A stretch of 27,777 bases of DNA from Geodermatophilaceae bacterium (GCA_013811805.1 JACCUM010000256.1:1-27777), one strand, 5' to 3'; numbered from the stretch's first letter, positions 8,180 to 16,796 are shown. Made by a program: numbers and translations. The notes: generated by a model from the sequence alone, not told the origin.

Positions 8180-8494
8180 GTGGGTAGGGCTGAGCAGAAC
8201 ACGCCGTTTCGCTGCGGCCGGTGCGGTGCCGACGTCCCGGCCAGCACCGACGGGCACTACCGCAATCACTGCCCGCACTGCCTGTGGTCGCGGCACGTCG
8301 ACGACACACCAGGGGACCGCTCCGCGAACTGCGCCGGCCTGATGGAACCGACCGGGCTAGTCGACAAGGGCGGCAAGGGCTGGCAGATCGTGCACCGTTG
8401 CACGGTCTGCGGTCAGCGCCAGCCCAACCGGGTGGTCCGCGAGGGTGAGTCCCCCGATGACCTGGATCTACTGCTGTACCTCCGCTGGCTCTAG
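8180..8494 (+). CDS. RNHCP domain zinc-binding protein
   Basis: A 104-aa protein that matches the RNHCP family, named for its R-N-H-C-P motif. That motif is seen here at residues 28-32, followed by H-C-L-W-S-x-H-V-D and P-G-D-R. Cysteine pairs C12/C15, C31/C34 and C74/C77, plus Cys51, look like zinc ligands for two small ribbons. The molecular role of the family is unknown to me. I chose the GTG at 8180 because GGAG precedes it by nine bases and the Cys-rich similarity starts just after. An open frame extends upstream to 8027 but overlaps the divergent Lrp gene and has no domain character. Confidence 0.8.
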   Translation: MGRAEQNTPFRCGRCGADVPASTDGHYRNHCPHCLWSRHVDDTPGDRSANCAGLMEPTGLVDKGGKGWQIVHRCTVCGQRQPNRVVREGESPDDLDLLLYLRWL

Positions 8495-8536
8495 CCCGCC
8501 ATCCCTGCACCCGCGCCGGATGACATGGTCCGCGGG

Positions 8537-8562
8537 CGCCGGGCCATCCCTAGCGCCCGGCG
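8537..8562. terminator. GC-rich hairpin over the convergent RNHCP/permease ends
   Basis: CGCCGGGC (8537-8544) pairs perfectly with GCCCGGCG (8555-8562) around a 10-nt loop. The permease stop codon (8550-8552) lies in the loop. There is no U tract, as is common for actinobacterial terminators. A role in ending transcription between the two convergent genes is likely but unproven. Confidence 0.4.
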
Positions 8563-9353
8563 GCCTTGACGTACTGCCGGATCGAGAGCGGCACGAAGAT
8601 CACCAGGATCAGCGCAACCCAGATGAGTGTGTAGAGCACCGGGTTCTGCAGCGGCCAGACGTCCGGTGGGGGAAGTGCCGGGCTGGTGTTGCCGAACAAC
8701 TCTCGGGATGCCTGGGTCACCGACGACACCGGATTCCAGTCGGCGAAGACCCGTAGGACCGTGGGAAATCCCTCGGTCGGCACGAACGTGTTGGCGATGA
8801 AGGTGATCGGGAAGATCACGATGAACGAGGCGTTGTTGACCACCTCGGGAGTTCGGACCAGCAAGCCCACGAGAGCGAACATCCAGGAGATGGCGAAAGC
8901 GAACAGCAGTAGCACCCCGAATCCGGCCAACGCTTCCAAGAAGGACGATCGGATCCGCCAGCCGACGAGCAGCCCGGTCAGCGACATCACCACGATCGTG
9001 ATGACGTTGAGGCCTTGGTCGGCGACCGTCCGCCCGATCAGCACCGCGGAGCGGGCCATCGGCAACGAGCGAAAGCGCTCGATCAGCCCCTTCTGGACAT
9101 CGTCAGCCAAGCTCGCGCCGGTGATCGTGCTCCCGAAGATGACAGTCTGCGCGAAGATGCCGGGCAGCAGGAACTCGGCGTACCCGATGCCTTCGATCGG
9201 GATCGCACTTCCGAAGATGTAGCGGAAGAGCAGCACGAACATGATCGGCGAGAGGGTCGCGAACACGATCAGGTCAGGCACCCGCTTGACCTTGATCAGG
9301 TTGCGCTTGGTGATGACGATGCTGTCGCCCACGACGCGGGTCATCGCGCTCAT
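8550..9353 (-). CDS. ABC-2 type transporter permease (DrrB-like)
   Basis: A 267-aa membrane subunit of a two-component exporter. It has about six hydrophobic segments typical of the ABC-2 family and the conserved pattern F-L-L-P-G-I-F-A-Q-T-V-I-F-G in the first third. The stretch K-G-L-I-E-R-F-R-S-L-P-M-A-R matches the cytoplasmic coupling region seen in daunorubicin-type permeases. A later block reads N-T-F-V-P-T-E-G-F-P. The ATG at 9353 overlaps the TGA of the ATPase gene (ATGA, 9350-9353), so the pair is translationally coupled and should form one complex. The exported compound is unknown; no biosynthetic cluster is next to it. Confidence 0.92.
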   Translation of the reverse strand: MSAMTRVVGDSIVITKRNLIKVKRVPDLIVFATLSPIMFVLLFRYIFGSAIPIEGIGYAEFLLPGIFAQTVIFGSTITGASLADDVQKGLIERFRSLPMARSAVLIGRTVADQGLNVITIVVMSLTGLLVGWRIRSSFLEALAGFGVLLLFAFAISWMFALVGLLVRTPEVVNNASFIVIFPITFIANTFVPTEGFPTVLRVFADWNPVSSVTQASRELFGNTSPALPPPDVWPLQNPVLYTLIWVALILVIFVPLSIRQYVKAAGR

Positions 9354-10384
9354 CGGACGGTCTCCTTCGACTTTGACTTCGACTTGGCGCCGCGGCCGGT
9401 TGCGACTGGCTCCTCGTCGGCTTCTGTGCTCGGATCGGCGGTTTTCTCCGCCGCGTGGCCGGTGAGGGTCATGAACACGTCATCGAGATCAGGCCGGCGC
9501 AGACCGACGTCCACGATGGTGATCGGGCTGCCCTCCAGCCGAGCCAGCGCCGCGCGCAGGACGTCGGCGCCGCCGGCCACCGGAATGGTCAGGCTGCGGG
9601 TCTGTTCGTTGACGATGGGCTCGTCGACGGCCAGTGAAGCCAGTTTCTCGCGTAGCTCGGGCAACTCTGCGGCGTGGCCGACCGTGAACTCCAGTCGTTC
9701 ACCGCCGACCTGGGCCTTGAGCTCATCAGCCGTGCCGCGGGCAATCACCTTTCCCTCGTCGATGACGACGATGGAGTCGGCCAGCCGATCGGCCTCGTCG
9801 AGGTACTGGGTGGTCAGCAGGATGGTGGTGCCCTCGCCGACCAGTTCCTCGATGAACTCCCACATCCCCAGCCGGCTGCGAGGGTCGAGACCGGTCGTCG
9901 GCTCGTCCAGGAACAGGACGCGGGGCTGCGCGATCAAGGAGGCCGCGACATCGAGCCGGCGGCGCATCCCCCCGGAGTAGGTCTTGGCGATCCGCCTCCC
10001 GGCATCGGTCAGGTCGAAGCGCTCGAGCAACGCCGTTGCCCTGGACCGCGACTCGGACTTCCCGAGCTGATAGAGCCGGCCGATCATCTCGAGGTTCTCG
10101 AAGCCGGTCAGATATTCGTCCACCGCGGCGTACTGCCCGGTCAGACCGATCGTCGACCGTACGGCGTCGGCGTCGGTCACGACGTCCATCCCGAACACGC
10201 TGGCTCGGCCCTCATCGGCCTTGATCAGCGTGCTGAGCACCCGTACGGCGGTTGTCTTACCGGCACCGTTGGGTCCGAGCAGTCCCAAGACGGTGCCTTC
10301 AGGAACACTGAAGTCGATGCCGGCCAGCGCGATCGTTTCCTTGTATCTCTTGACGAGGCCCTCGACCTCGATGGCTGCATTCAC
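9350..10384 (-). CDS. ABC transporter ATP-binding protein (DrrA-like)
   Basis: Nucleotide-binding subunit partnered with the downstream permease. It carries all ABC motifs: Walker A G-P-N-G-A-G-K-T-T, the Q-loop region T-G-Q-Y-A-A-V-D, signature Y-S-G-G-M-R-R-R-L-D, Walker B V-L-F-L-D-E-P-T-T-G-L-D-P and the switch region T-T-Q-Y-L-D-E-A-D. A DrrA-type C-terminal domain follows, then a Lys/Ser-rich tail. I prefer the GTG at 10384, because the family similarity (AAIEVEGLVKRY) starts right there. An in-frame GTG at 10414 would add ten unrecognised residues. Neither start has a strong ribosome binding site, so a leaderless transcript is possible. Confidence 0.9.
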   Translation of the reverse strand: MNAAIEVEGLVKRYKETIALAGIDFSVPEGTVLGLLGPNGAGKTTAVRVLSTLIKADEGRASVFGMDVVTDADAVRSTIGLTGQYAAVDEYLTGFENLEMIGRLYQLGKSESRSRATALLERFDLTDAGRRIAKTYSGGMRRRLDVAASLIAQPRVLFLDEPTTGLDPRSRLGMWEFIEELVGEGTTILLTTQYLDEADRLADSIVVIDEGKVIARGTADELKAQVGGERLEFTVGHAAELPELREKLASLAVDEPIVNEQTRSLTIPVAGGADVLRAALARLEGSPITIVDVGLRRPDLDDVFMTLTGHAAEKTADPSTEADEEPVATGRGAKSKSKSKETVR

Positions 10385-10459
10385 GATGGCAACGCTATAG
10401 ATCGGGTCCGACACATTTCTTGGACGAATGCGACCCCGCCTGGTGCCCTCCGGAGACGG

Positions 10460-11680
10460 CTACCGCATCTCGACGGGATAGCCGGCAGAACGAAGGGCAT
10501 GCACGACCTCGGCCCGGTGGTCGGCTCCGCGGGTCTCCAAGGACAGCGCAACCTCGACCTCTCCGAGGTGCAGCCGCGATCCGGTTCGGGAGTGCTCCAC
10601 CTCGCGCACGCTTGCGCCCAACTCGGCCACCACCGACAGCACCCTGGCCAGCGAGCCCGGCTGATCGGGCGCGCGCAGCCGTACCGACAGATAACGTCCG
10701 GCGGCGACCATGCCGTGTTCGATCACCCGCAGCATCAGGACCGGATCGACGTTCCCGCCGGAGAGCACGACGACAACCGGCGGCGCGAAGGCGGACGGGT
10801 TGTCGAGCACCGCCGAGACGCCAGCAACTCCAGCCGGCTCGACCAGGAGTTTGGCTCGCTCCAGACACAGCAGCAGCGCCCGCGACAGGGACTCCTCCGA
10901 CACCGTGACGACGTCGTCCACGAGATCCCGGACATGGGCGAAGGTGAGCTCACTGGGCGTGGGTACGGCGATGCCATCAGCCATGGTGTCCATCGACTCC
11001 AACGTCACCGGTGATCCCTCGACGAGCGACGCGGGAAACGCGGCTGCCTCGGCGGCCTGCGCCCCGACGACACGGACGTCCGGACGCAAGCCCTTGACTG
11101 CGGCCGCGATTCCGGAGAGCAGGCCGCCGCCACCGGTGCAGACCACGATCGTGGCGACCTCGGGGCACTGCTCCAAGATCTCGAGGCCCACCGTCCCCTG
11201 CCCGGCGACGAGGTCGGGATGGTCGAAGGGGTGGATGAATACTGCGCCGGTCTCGGCGGCAAATGCCTTGGCGGCCTCCATCGGCTCGGCGATCGTGTGA
11301 CCGACGAGGTGGACCTTGGCGCCATACCCCCTGGTGGCCGCGAGCTTGGGCAGTGGGGCCGTGGTCGGCATGAACACCGTCGCTGACGCGCCAAGCAGGC
11401 TGGCGGCCAGCGCGACGCCCTGCGCATGGTTACCCGCGCTGGCTGCCACCACCCCCCCGGCCCGTTCCTCGTCGGTGAGCCGGGAGATCCGCAGGTAGGC
11501 CCCGCGGATCTTGAACGAGCCGGTGCGTTGTCGGTTCTCACACTTGAAGAACACCGGCCCGCCGACCTTGTCGCTCAGAACCCGAGAGGGCTCCATCGGG
11601 GTACGACGGACGATTCCTTCGAGCACCTCCGCAGCTGCCAGGATCTCGGGGACGCCGACCAGCCGCACTACGCCGTCCAC
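10460..11680 (-). CDS. ilvA: Threonine dehydratase (threonine ammonia-lyase) with ACT domain
   Basis: A PLP enzyme that deaminates threonine to 2-oxobutanoate, the entry to isoleucine synthesis. The 406-aa product has the PLP lysine in T-G-S-F-K-I-R-G-A (Lys57), the motif S-A-G-N-H-A-Q-G-V-A, and the phosphate-binding glycine loop T-G-G-G-G-L-L-S-G. A single C-terminal ACT-like domain (about residues 325-406; R-A-P-D-Q-P-G-S-L-A-R-V) probably senses an amino acid. This short form is common in actinobacteria and overlaps in type with catabolic TdcB enzymes, so the biosynthetic role is likely but not certain. GTG start at 11680, with GGAGG about ten bases upstream. The frameshifted regulator lies just upstream on the same strand. 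Confidence 0.92.
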   Translation of the reverse strand: MDGVVRLVGVPEILAAAEVLEGIVRRTPMEPSRVLSDKVGGPVFFKCENRQRTGSFKIRGAYLRISRLTDEERAGGVVAASAGNHAQGVALAASLLGASATVFMPTTAPLPKLAATRGYGAKVHLVGHTIAEPMEAAKAFAAETGAVFIHPFDHPDLVAGQGTVGLEILEQCPEVATIVVCTGGGGLLSGIAAAVKGLRPDVRVVGAQAAEAAAFPASLVEGSPVTLESMDTMADGIAVPTPSELTFAHVRDLVDDVVTVSEESLSRALLLCLERAKLLVEPAGVAGVSAVLDNPSAFAPPVVVVLSGGNVDPVLMLRVIEHGMVAAGRYLSVRLRAPDQPGSLARVLSVVAELGASVREVEHSRTGSRLHLGEVEVALSLETRGADHRAEVVHALRSAGYPVEMR

Positions 11681-11712
11681 GACTACGCATCCTCCTCAGC
11701 CCGTCCACGACC

Positions 11713-12029
11713 TCAACGCGGGCGTGCGGCGCCGTTCTCGAATTGGGCGAGCAGTTCCTTGAGCACAGCCATTCGGCGGTCAAGGCAACGTAGCCGTCAT
11801 CGGTCAAGCTCGCCCAGGTACGTGGCCGCTTGTTCTCATACCCCTTGGTGATGCTGACCAGCCCTTCCCCGGCCAACACCTCGAGGTGCCGGCCGAGGTT
11901 CCCGTCGGTGAGCCCGAGCAGGGACTTGAGATAGGGGAAGGTGACCTGCCTGACGTCGGCCAGCACCGTGAGGATTCCGAGACGGGCCCGATGGTGCACG
12001 ACGTCGTCGAGGACCGAGGCCGGGTGCAG
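11713..12029 (-). pseudogene. Frameshifted winged-helix (MarR/ArsR-like, HTH_27 type) regulator
   Basis: The frame beginning near 12029 (CTG) or 11999 (GTG) encodes a recognisable small winged-helix regulator (H-H-R-A-R-L-G-I-L-T-V-L, then L-L-G-L-T-D-G-N-L-G-R-H-L-E-V-L, then the wing K-G-Y-E-N-K-R-P-R-T). After L-T-D-D-G-Y-V-A-L-T-A-E the frame degenerates. Adding one base near 11771-11773 restores a typical C-terminal helix (MAVLKELLAQFENGAARPR) and a stop at 11713, just before ilvA. The simplest reading is a one-base loss in a short T run. No ATG or well-placed GTG opens the conserved N-terminus. Left uncorrected, the frame runs on to 11538 inside ilvA. It could be a sequencing error, but the neighbouring gene is broken too. 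Confidence 0.7.
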
Positions 12030-12059
12030 ATCTGGTGGCGGCGGACCAGATACCAGTCC

Positions 12060-12296
12060 GCTCCCGATGAAAGGTCACCGCAGCGGTTCCGACGAGTGCG
12101 AACGCCAGCACTGCCGTGATCAACGAGCAGGCCATCGAAGGAACGAAGAAGGTCAGCAACTGACGCAAGGGTTACCAGAATCGTGATGACCACGGCACCG
12201 CGGAATCCGGTTCCGGCGCCTCGGCGGCGCTGCTACGACGGAACCAGAGGCCGTTATGGCGAGACCAACAGGTCCAGCCAGGGGCCAATAGAACAT
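12060..12296 (-). pseudogene. Remnant of a small multi-pass membrane protein gene
   Basis: Upstream of the regulator, pieces of a membrane protein appear in successive different frames of the minus strand. The order is MFYWPLAGPVGLAITA (ATG at 12296), then L-W-F-R-R-S-S-A-A-E-A-P-E-P, then V-V-I-T-I-L-V-T-L, then R-Q-L-L-T-F-F-V-P-S-M-A-C-S-L followed by I-T-A-V-L-A-F-A-L-V-G-T-A-A-V. Stitched together they make a coherent small protein with two or three transmembrane helices and a start. Small membrane proteins often accompany this kind of winged-helix regulator in actinobacteria. Three or more frame changes within 240 bp make this a decayed gene. The exact boundaries are approximate. Confidence 0.5.
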
Positions 12297-12407
12297 GGCG
12301 CCATGAAGTTCCGCCCGGTCCAGTTGTCCCAGTTGACGATTGCCCCGCCTCCTCTGGGGTCAACCCTTGGCTTCACCCGCGCCCGCGGCGGCGTACCTTC
12401 GTCTGCG

Positions 12408-13841
12408 ATGACTGACGCGCCAGCTGACACCACGGTCGGGGCTCTGCGTGCCACCGGTACCCGCTCCCTCGGCGTCAAGGAAGAAATCCGGGCCAACCTG
12501 TTGCGCCGGATCAGCGCAGGACTGCCCGCACTGCCGGGAATCGTCGGTTTCGACGACACCGTGATCCCCGAGGTCGAGCGCGCCTTGCTGGCCGGCCACG
12601 ACTTCGTGCTGCTCGGCGAGCGCGGCCAGGGCAAGACCCGGCTGATCCGTACCCTGGTCGGGCTGCTGGACGAATGGACCCCGGTGCTGGCCGGCAGCGA
12701 ACTGAACGAGCACCCGCTCGCACCGATCTCGGTCTGGGGTCTACGTCAGATCGCTGACCTCGGCGACGACGCCCCAGTGACCTGGCTGCACCGGGACAGC
12801 CGGTACGGCGAGAAGCTGGCCACGCCGGACACCAGCGTCGGCGACCTGATCGGCGACGTCGACCCGATCAAGGTCGCCCAGGGCCGGACCCTCGGCGATC
12901 CGGAGACCATCCACTTCGGGCTCATCCCGCGCACCAACCGGGGCATCTTCTCGATCAACGAACTGCCCGATCTGGCCGAGCGGATCCAGGTCGCCCTGCT
13001 CAACGTGCTGGAGGAACGCGACATCCAGGTGCGTGGCTATCGCCTGCGGTTGCCGTTGGACCTGCTCCTGGTGGCCAGCGCCAACCCGGAGGACTACACC
13101 AACCGCGGCCGGATCATCACCCCGCTCAAGGACCGCTTCGGTAGTGAGGTGCGTACGCACTACCCGCTCGAACTCGACGATGAGATCGCGCTGGTCGGCC
13201 AGGAGGCGGCGCTGTCCTGGGCCGAGGATCTGGACCTGGCCCGTCCACTGATTCCGCATCACATCGTCGAGATCCTCGCGCGGTATGCCCGCCTGGTCCG
13301 GGGGAGCCAACACGTCGACCGGCGTTCGGGCGTGAGTGCCCGGTTCGCGATCGCCGCCGTGGAGACGATGGCCGCCTCCGCCGTACGCCGGGCCGCACTG
13401 ACCGGTGAGGACCGCGCGGTCGCGCGGGTCTGTGACCTGCCCAGCGCACTGCCCGCCGCCCGCGGCAAGGTCGAGTTCGTTGATGCCAGCGGCGAGGACG
13501 AGGGAGAGCGGGAACTGGAGATCCTCGCCCACCTGCTGAGACGGGCGACCGCGGAGACGTTCCGTGCCCGGCTGGCCGGGGTGGACCTGTCCGGGCTCCA
13601 GGACCACTTCGCTGAGGGCCAGACCGTCGACTCCGGGGAACTGGTGGCTGGGGCAGCGCTGCTCGCCCAGTTCGGGGCCGTACCAGGTCTGGCCGAGCTC
13701 CTCACCGCCCTCGGAGTGACCGAGAGCGAGGACCTTCCCGACCAAGCCGCGGCGGCCCTCGAGTTCGCGTTGGAAGGTCTTTATCTCACCCGGCGATTGG
13801 CCAAGGACGTCGACGGTCCGCGCACGCTCTACGGCGGCTGA
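12408..13841 (+). CDS. MoxR/magnesium-chelatase-type AAA+ ATPase
   Basis: A 477-aa AAA+ protein of the MoxR/Mg-chelatase group. The Walker A motif G-E-R-G-Q-G-K-T is at residues 70-77. The Walker B region reads G-I-F-S-I-N-E-L-P-D-L (179-189) and the sensor 1 region L-L-V-A-S-A-N-P-E-D-Y (220-230). These ATPases act as chaperone-like machines together with a VWA-domain partner, here the next gene. Size, order and sequence type match the mycobacterial pair Rv0958/Rv0959. I chose the ATG at 12408, because upstream in-frame sequence back to 12183 overlaps the decayed membrane-protein gene on the other strand and looks non-coding. It is followed after 5 bp by the VWA gene. The client is unknown. 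Confidence 0.9.
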   Translation: MTDAPADTTVGALRATGTRSLGVKEEIRANLLRRISAGLPALPGIVGFDDTVIPEVERALLAGHDFVLLGERGQGKTRLIRTLVGLLDEWTPVLAGSELNEHPLAPISVWGLRQIADLGDDAPVTWLHRDSRYGEKLATPDTSVGDLIGDVDPIKVAQGRTLGDPETIHFGLIPRTNRGIFSINELPDLAERIQVALLNVLEERDIQVRGYRLRLPLDLLLVASANPEDYTNRGRIITPLKDRFGSEVRTHYPLELDDEIALVGQEAALSWAEDLDLARPLIPHHIVEILARYARLVRGSQHVDRRSGVSARFAIAAVETMAASAVRRAALTGEDRAVARVCDLPSALPAARGKVEFVDASGEDEGERELEILAHLLRRATAETFRARLAGVDLSGLQDHFAEGQTVDSGELVAGAALLAQFGAVPGLAELLTALGVTESEDLPDQAAAALEFALEGLYLTRRLAKDVDGPRTLYGG

Positions 13842-13846
13842 GTCTG

Positions 13847-15874
13847 ATGCGGAGGCGGTATCGGTACGGCGCGTGGCAGGGCGGTCCCGACCCGCTAGTC
13901 GAGCCCTACGACGTCGCCACCGCGGTCGATGCGCTAGGCGATTCCGTGCTGTCGGGCGAGAGCACGAGTGAGGCGCTGCGCCGGTTGATGCGGGCCGGCT
14001 TGGCCGGACGTCGTGGCCTGGATGCGTTGCGGGACATGGTCCGTAAGCGACTGCGCCAGGCCCGCGCCCGAGGCGCCATGGACGGAACGCTGCGCGAGGT
14101 TCAGCGATTGCTCGACGAGGCGCTGCAGGCCGAGCAGCAGACCCTGGAGTATGACCCCCGTCCGGAGGCTCGGCTGGCGGAGTCCGAGCTGGCCTCGCTG
14201 CCTGACGACACCGCTGGTGCGGTACGCGCATTGGCCGACTACGACTGGTCCAACCCGCAGGCGCGGGAGAAGTACCAGGAGATCCAGGACCTGCTGCGCC
14301 GGGAGGTGTTGGACAGCTCCTTCCAGAAGATGCGCGAGGCGTTGACCCACCAGGGCGACCAGGGCGGGCTCGATCCGGAACGATTGCGCGAGATGATCTC
14401 CGAGCTCACCGACCTGATCCAGTCACACAACCGCGGCGAGGACACCACCGAGGCCTTCGAGCAGTTCATGGAGCGGCACGGAGATGGCTTCCCGGACCAC
14501 CCGCGCAACACCCAGGAACTGATCGACTCACTCGCCCGTCAGGCGGCAGCGCAACAGCGGATGCTGGCCGGAATGAGCCGGGAGCAACGGGTCGAACTTG
14601 CGAACCTCATCTCCGACACCTGGGACCAGCTCGGCCTCGGCGACCAGATCGGGGCCCTGAACGACGAATTGCGGCGCGCCCGACCGGATCTGCGCTGGGA
14701 CCGCGGTTCAGTTCCGGACGGAGCGGAGTCGCTGGGCCTCGGTGACGCAACCGCTGCGGTACGGGACCTGGCCGACCTCGAAGCCCTGTCTCGCGCCCTG
14801 TCCCAGGACTATCCCGGAGCAGATCTGAGCGACATCGACGCGCAGGCTCTCGAAAATGCCTTGGGCCGCAACGCCGCCGATGATCTCGACGCCCTTCGCG
14901 AACTGGAGTCCGAGCTCGAGGACCAGGGCTGGCTCAATCGTTCGGCCGGCAAACTCACGTTGTCCCCCAAGGCGGTACGCCGGATGGGAGCAACTGCGCT
15001 GCGCCGGGTCTTCGGCCGGCTGTCAGAGGGTCGACGCGGGCAGCACGACATCACCGCAACCGGTCCGTCCGGCGAACTCACCGGCTCTTCGCGTCCCTGG
15101 GCCTTCGGAGACGAGCAGCCCATCGACGTGGTCGAGACCGTGCGGCGGGCGGTGCTTCGTACGGCAGGAGAGCGACCGGATCTCAGCATCGGCATGGACG
15201 CGCTGGAACCGGATGATCCCGCCGTACGTCGGAAGAGCGTGCCGATCGCGGTGGACGACGTGGCAGTGGTGGAGACCGAGCGACGCTGCAGCGCCGCGGT
15301 GGCGTTGTTGGTCGACCTCTCCTACTCCATGGCACTGCGCGGTACCTGGCCGGAGGCCAAGTCCACGGCGTTGGCTCTGCATACCCTGGTCACTACGAAG
15401 TTCCCGCAGGATGCGATCCAGATCATCGGATTCGCCAGCCGCGCCCGGGAGATCTCGGCGGCAGACCTCGCCGACCTCGACGTGGACACCTTGCAGGGCA
15501 CGAACCTGCAGCATGGGCTGATGCTGGCCCGGCGATTCCTGGCCCGGCACCGGGACAGCGAGCCGATCATCATGATCGTCACCGACGGCGAGCCGACCGC
15601 GCACCTCACCGGGGATGGCCGGGCGATGTTCTACTGGCCGCCGCTGCCGGAGACCATCGCGCTGACGATGACCGAAGTCAGCCGGTGCACTCGGCTCGGA
15701 GCCCAGATGAACGTCTTCGCCCTCGATCCCGATCCGAGTCTGATCCAGTTCGTGGACACCCTCGCCCGGCAGGCTGGTGGTCGGCTGTTCCAGCCCGATC
15801 CAGCACACCTGGGCGAGTACGTGGTCGCCGATTACCTGGACGCCCGGCGCGGCAGGCGGGCACGATCGGCATGA
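13847..15874 (+). CDS. VWA-domain protein, partner of MoxR-type ATPase
   Basis: A 675-aa cytoplasmic protein. The first two thirds are helical, Arg/Glu/Leu-rich and probably an adaptor or scaffold. The last 220 residues form a von Willebrand factor A domain with a complete metal-ion-dependent adhesion site: D-L-S-Y-S at 490-494, a threonine in Q-G-T-N-L-Q-H-G, and the aspartate in V-T-D-G-E-P-T. An intact site implies real Mg-dependent binding of a client. It sits 5 bp downstream of the AAA+ gene and overlaps the GNAT gene by ATGA, so the three are probably one operon. It is equivalent in type to mycobacterial Rv0959. No signal peptide or membrane segment is visible. Confidence 0.9.
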   Translation: MRRRYRYGAWQGGPDPLVEPYDVATAVDALGDSVLSGESTSEALRRLMRAGLAGRRGLDALRDMVRKRLRQARARGAMDGTLREVQRLLDEALQAEQQTLEYDPRPEARLAESELASLPDDTAGAVRALADYDWSNPQAREKYQEIQDLLRREVLDSSFQKMREALTHQGDQGGLDPERLREMISELTDLIQSHNRGEDTTEAFEQFMERHGDGFPDHPRNTQELIDSLARQAAAQQRMLAGMSREQRVELANLISDTWDQLGLGDQIGALNDELRRARPDLRWDRGSVPDGAESLGLGDATAAVRDLADLEALSRALSQDYPGADLSDIDAQALENALGRNAADDLDALRELESELEDQGWLNRSAGKLTLSPKAVRRMGATALRRVFGRLSEGRRGQHDITATGPSGELTGSSRPWAFGDEQPIDVVETVRRAVLRTAGERPDLSIGMDALEPDDPAVRRKSVPIAVDDVAVVETERRCSAAVALLVDLSYSMALRGTWPEAKSTALALHTLVTTKFPQDAIQIIGFASRAREISAADLADLDVDTLQGTNLQHGLMLARRFLARHRDSEPIIMIVTDGEPTAHLTGDGRAMFYWPPLPETIALTMTEVSRCTRLGAQMNVFALDPDPSLIQFVDTLARQAGGRLFQPDPAHLGEYVVADYLDARRGRRARSA

Positions 15875-16440
15875 GCGCCGACATCGACTCCGGGCCGTGC
15901 GCCGTCGGGCGCGGCCGGGCCGGTGGTCCCACCGTGACCCGCTCCAGCGCCGAGGAGACCGCGGCACTGCGCCGAGCCGTCCTGCGACCGAACCTCAGCA
16001 TCCACGAGATGGCCATGGCCGGAGACCAGAATCCGGACACGGCCTATCTCGCCGTACGGGCACCCGGTGGCGACCGGGCCGTTCTCGGCTGCGTACGCCT
16101 GGAGCCAGTGTCCTGTCCGTGGCCAGAGGCACTCCAAGCACCAGCGCGAGCCGCCTGGCAGTTGCGCGCCATGGCTACCGATCCTGCCGTTCGTGGGAGC
16201 GGACTTGGCCGGCTGCTCGTCGAGTCCGCCATGGAACACGTGAGCCAGCGGGGCGGCGACCTGATCTGGTGCAACGCTCGGGTCGGCGCCGAACAGTTCT
16301 ACTTCCGGCTGGGATTCCGCCCGGTCACCGCGCCTTTCCAGATGCCCGACGTCGCCGAGGATCACGTGGGCATGGTGCGCAGGGTGCTACAGAGTGAGCG
16401 GCCGGGCGAAGCTCAGCGAACTGGCTCGGGGCAAGGATGA
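15871..16440 (+). CDS. GNAT family N-acetyltransferase
   Basis: A 189-aa acetyl-CoA-dependent acetyltransferase. The central acetyl-CoA binding motif is clear (R-A-M-A-T-D-P-A-V-R-G-S-G-L-G-R-L-L, about residues 97-114, with the R-x-x-G-x-G/A pyrophosphate loop). The C-terminal F-Y-x-R-L-G-F-R-P segment is typical of GNAT motif B. The ATG at 15871 overlaps the VWA stop (ATGA), which selects this start over the longer open frame back to 15685. The acceptor is unknown. Coupling to the AAA+/VWA pair suggests co-expression but does not prove a shared function. Confidence 0.88.
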   Translation: MSADIDSGPCAVGRGRAGGPTVTRSSAEETAALRRAVLRPNLSIHEMAMAGDQNPDTAYLAVRAPGGDRAVLGCVRLEPVSCPWPEALQAPARAAWQLRAMATDPAVRGSGLGRLLVESAMEHVSQRGGDLIWCNARVGAEQFYFRLGFRPVTAPFQMPDVAEDHVGMVRRVLQSERPGEAQRTGSGQG

Positions 16441-16784
16441 GTTATCGGACCTGGCCGGCGGCTTTGCTCGCCGGCGCGTCGCTGGCCACAGCGGCCCTGG
16501 TCGTCGGCGACCACGTCGTGGCCAGCAGCGACCGGTGCCTCGATGCGGCCGGCTGGTTCACCGCCAGCCCGGTGGCCCGGACTCAGATTCCTGATCTGGC
16601 TGACAGCGGCGAGAAGCCAACCGCCGGGTCGGGCAAGGTCGACGTCGGTGCCCCAGGCGCCGTTGACCCGGTGGGCCAGTCCCGCGACCAGCGGGATACC
16701 GGCCACGATCGGATCAGCGGCTGCCTGGACCTGGACCGGATCGAGGTCCCCCCTCCGGTGCCTGCTCCCGATGGGCGCGCCTGA
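16437..16784 (+). CDS. Small putative exported protein (unrecognised)
   Basis: A 115-aa frame whose ATG overlaps the GNAT stop (ATGA, 16437-16440). The N-terminus reads like an uncleaved or cleaved signal segment: basic/aromatic M-S-Y-R-T-W, then a hydrophobic Ala/Leu/Val core to about residue 25. The rest is Asp/Gly/Pro-rich, with two cysteines, and I do not recognise it. Third codon positions are strongly G/C, in keeping with real coding. An open frame on the opposite strand (16413-16706) is a weaker alternative; it has no coupled start and would converge on the operon. Moderate to low confidence. Confidence 0.45.
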   Translation: MSYRTWPAALLAGASLATAALVVGDHVVASSDRCLDAAGWFTASPVARTQIPDLADSGEKPTAGSGKVDVGAPGAVDPVGQSRDQRDTGHDRISGCLDLDRIEVPPPVPAPDGRA

Positions 16785-16796
16785 GCGATCCCGACC

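Noticed and set aside
12741..14231. 496-aa open frame on the minus strand opposite the AAA+ and VWA genes
   Set aside because: Arg/Pro/Gly-rich composition with no domain; it is antisense to two genes with clear motifs and is a high-GC shadow.
16413..16706. Minus-strand frame opposite the small putative exported protein
   Set aside because: It has no coupled start or ribosome binding site, whereas the plus frame starts in an ATGA overlap and begins with a signal-like segment. Not fully excluded.
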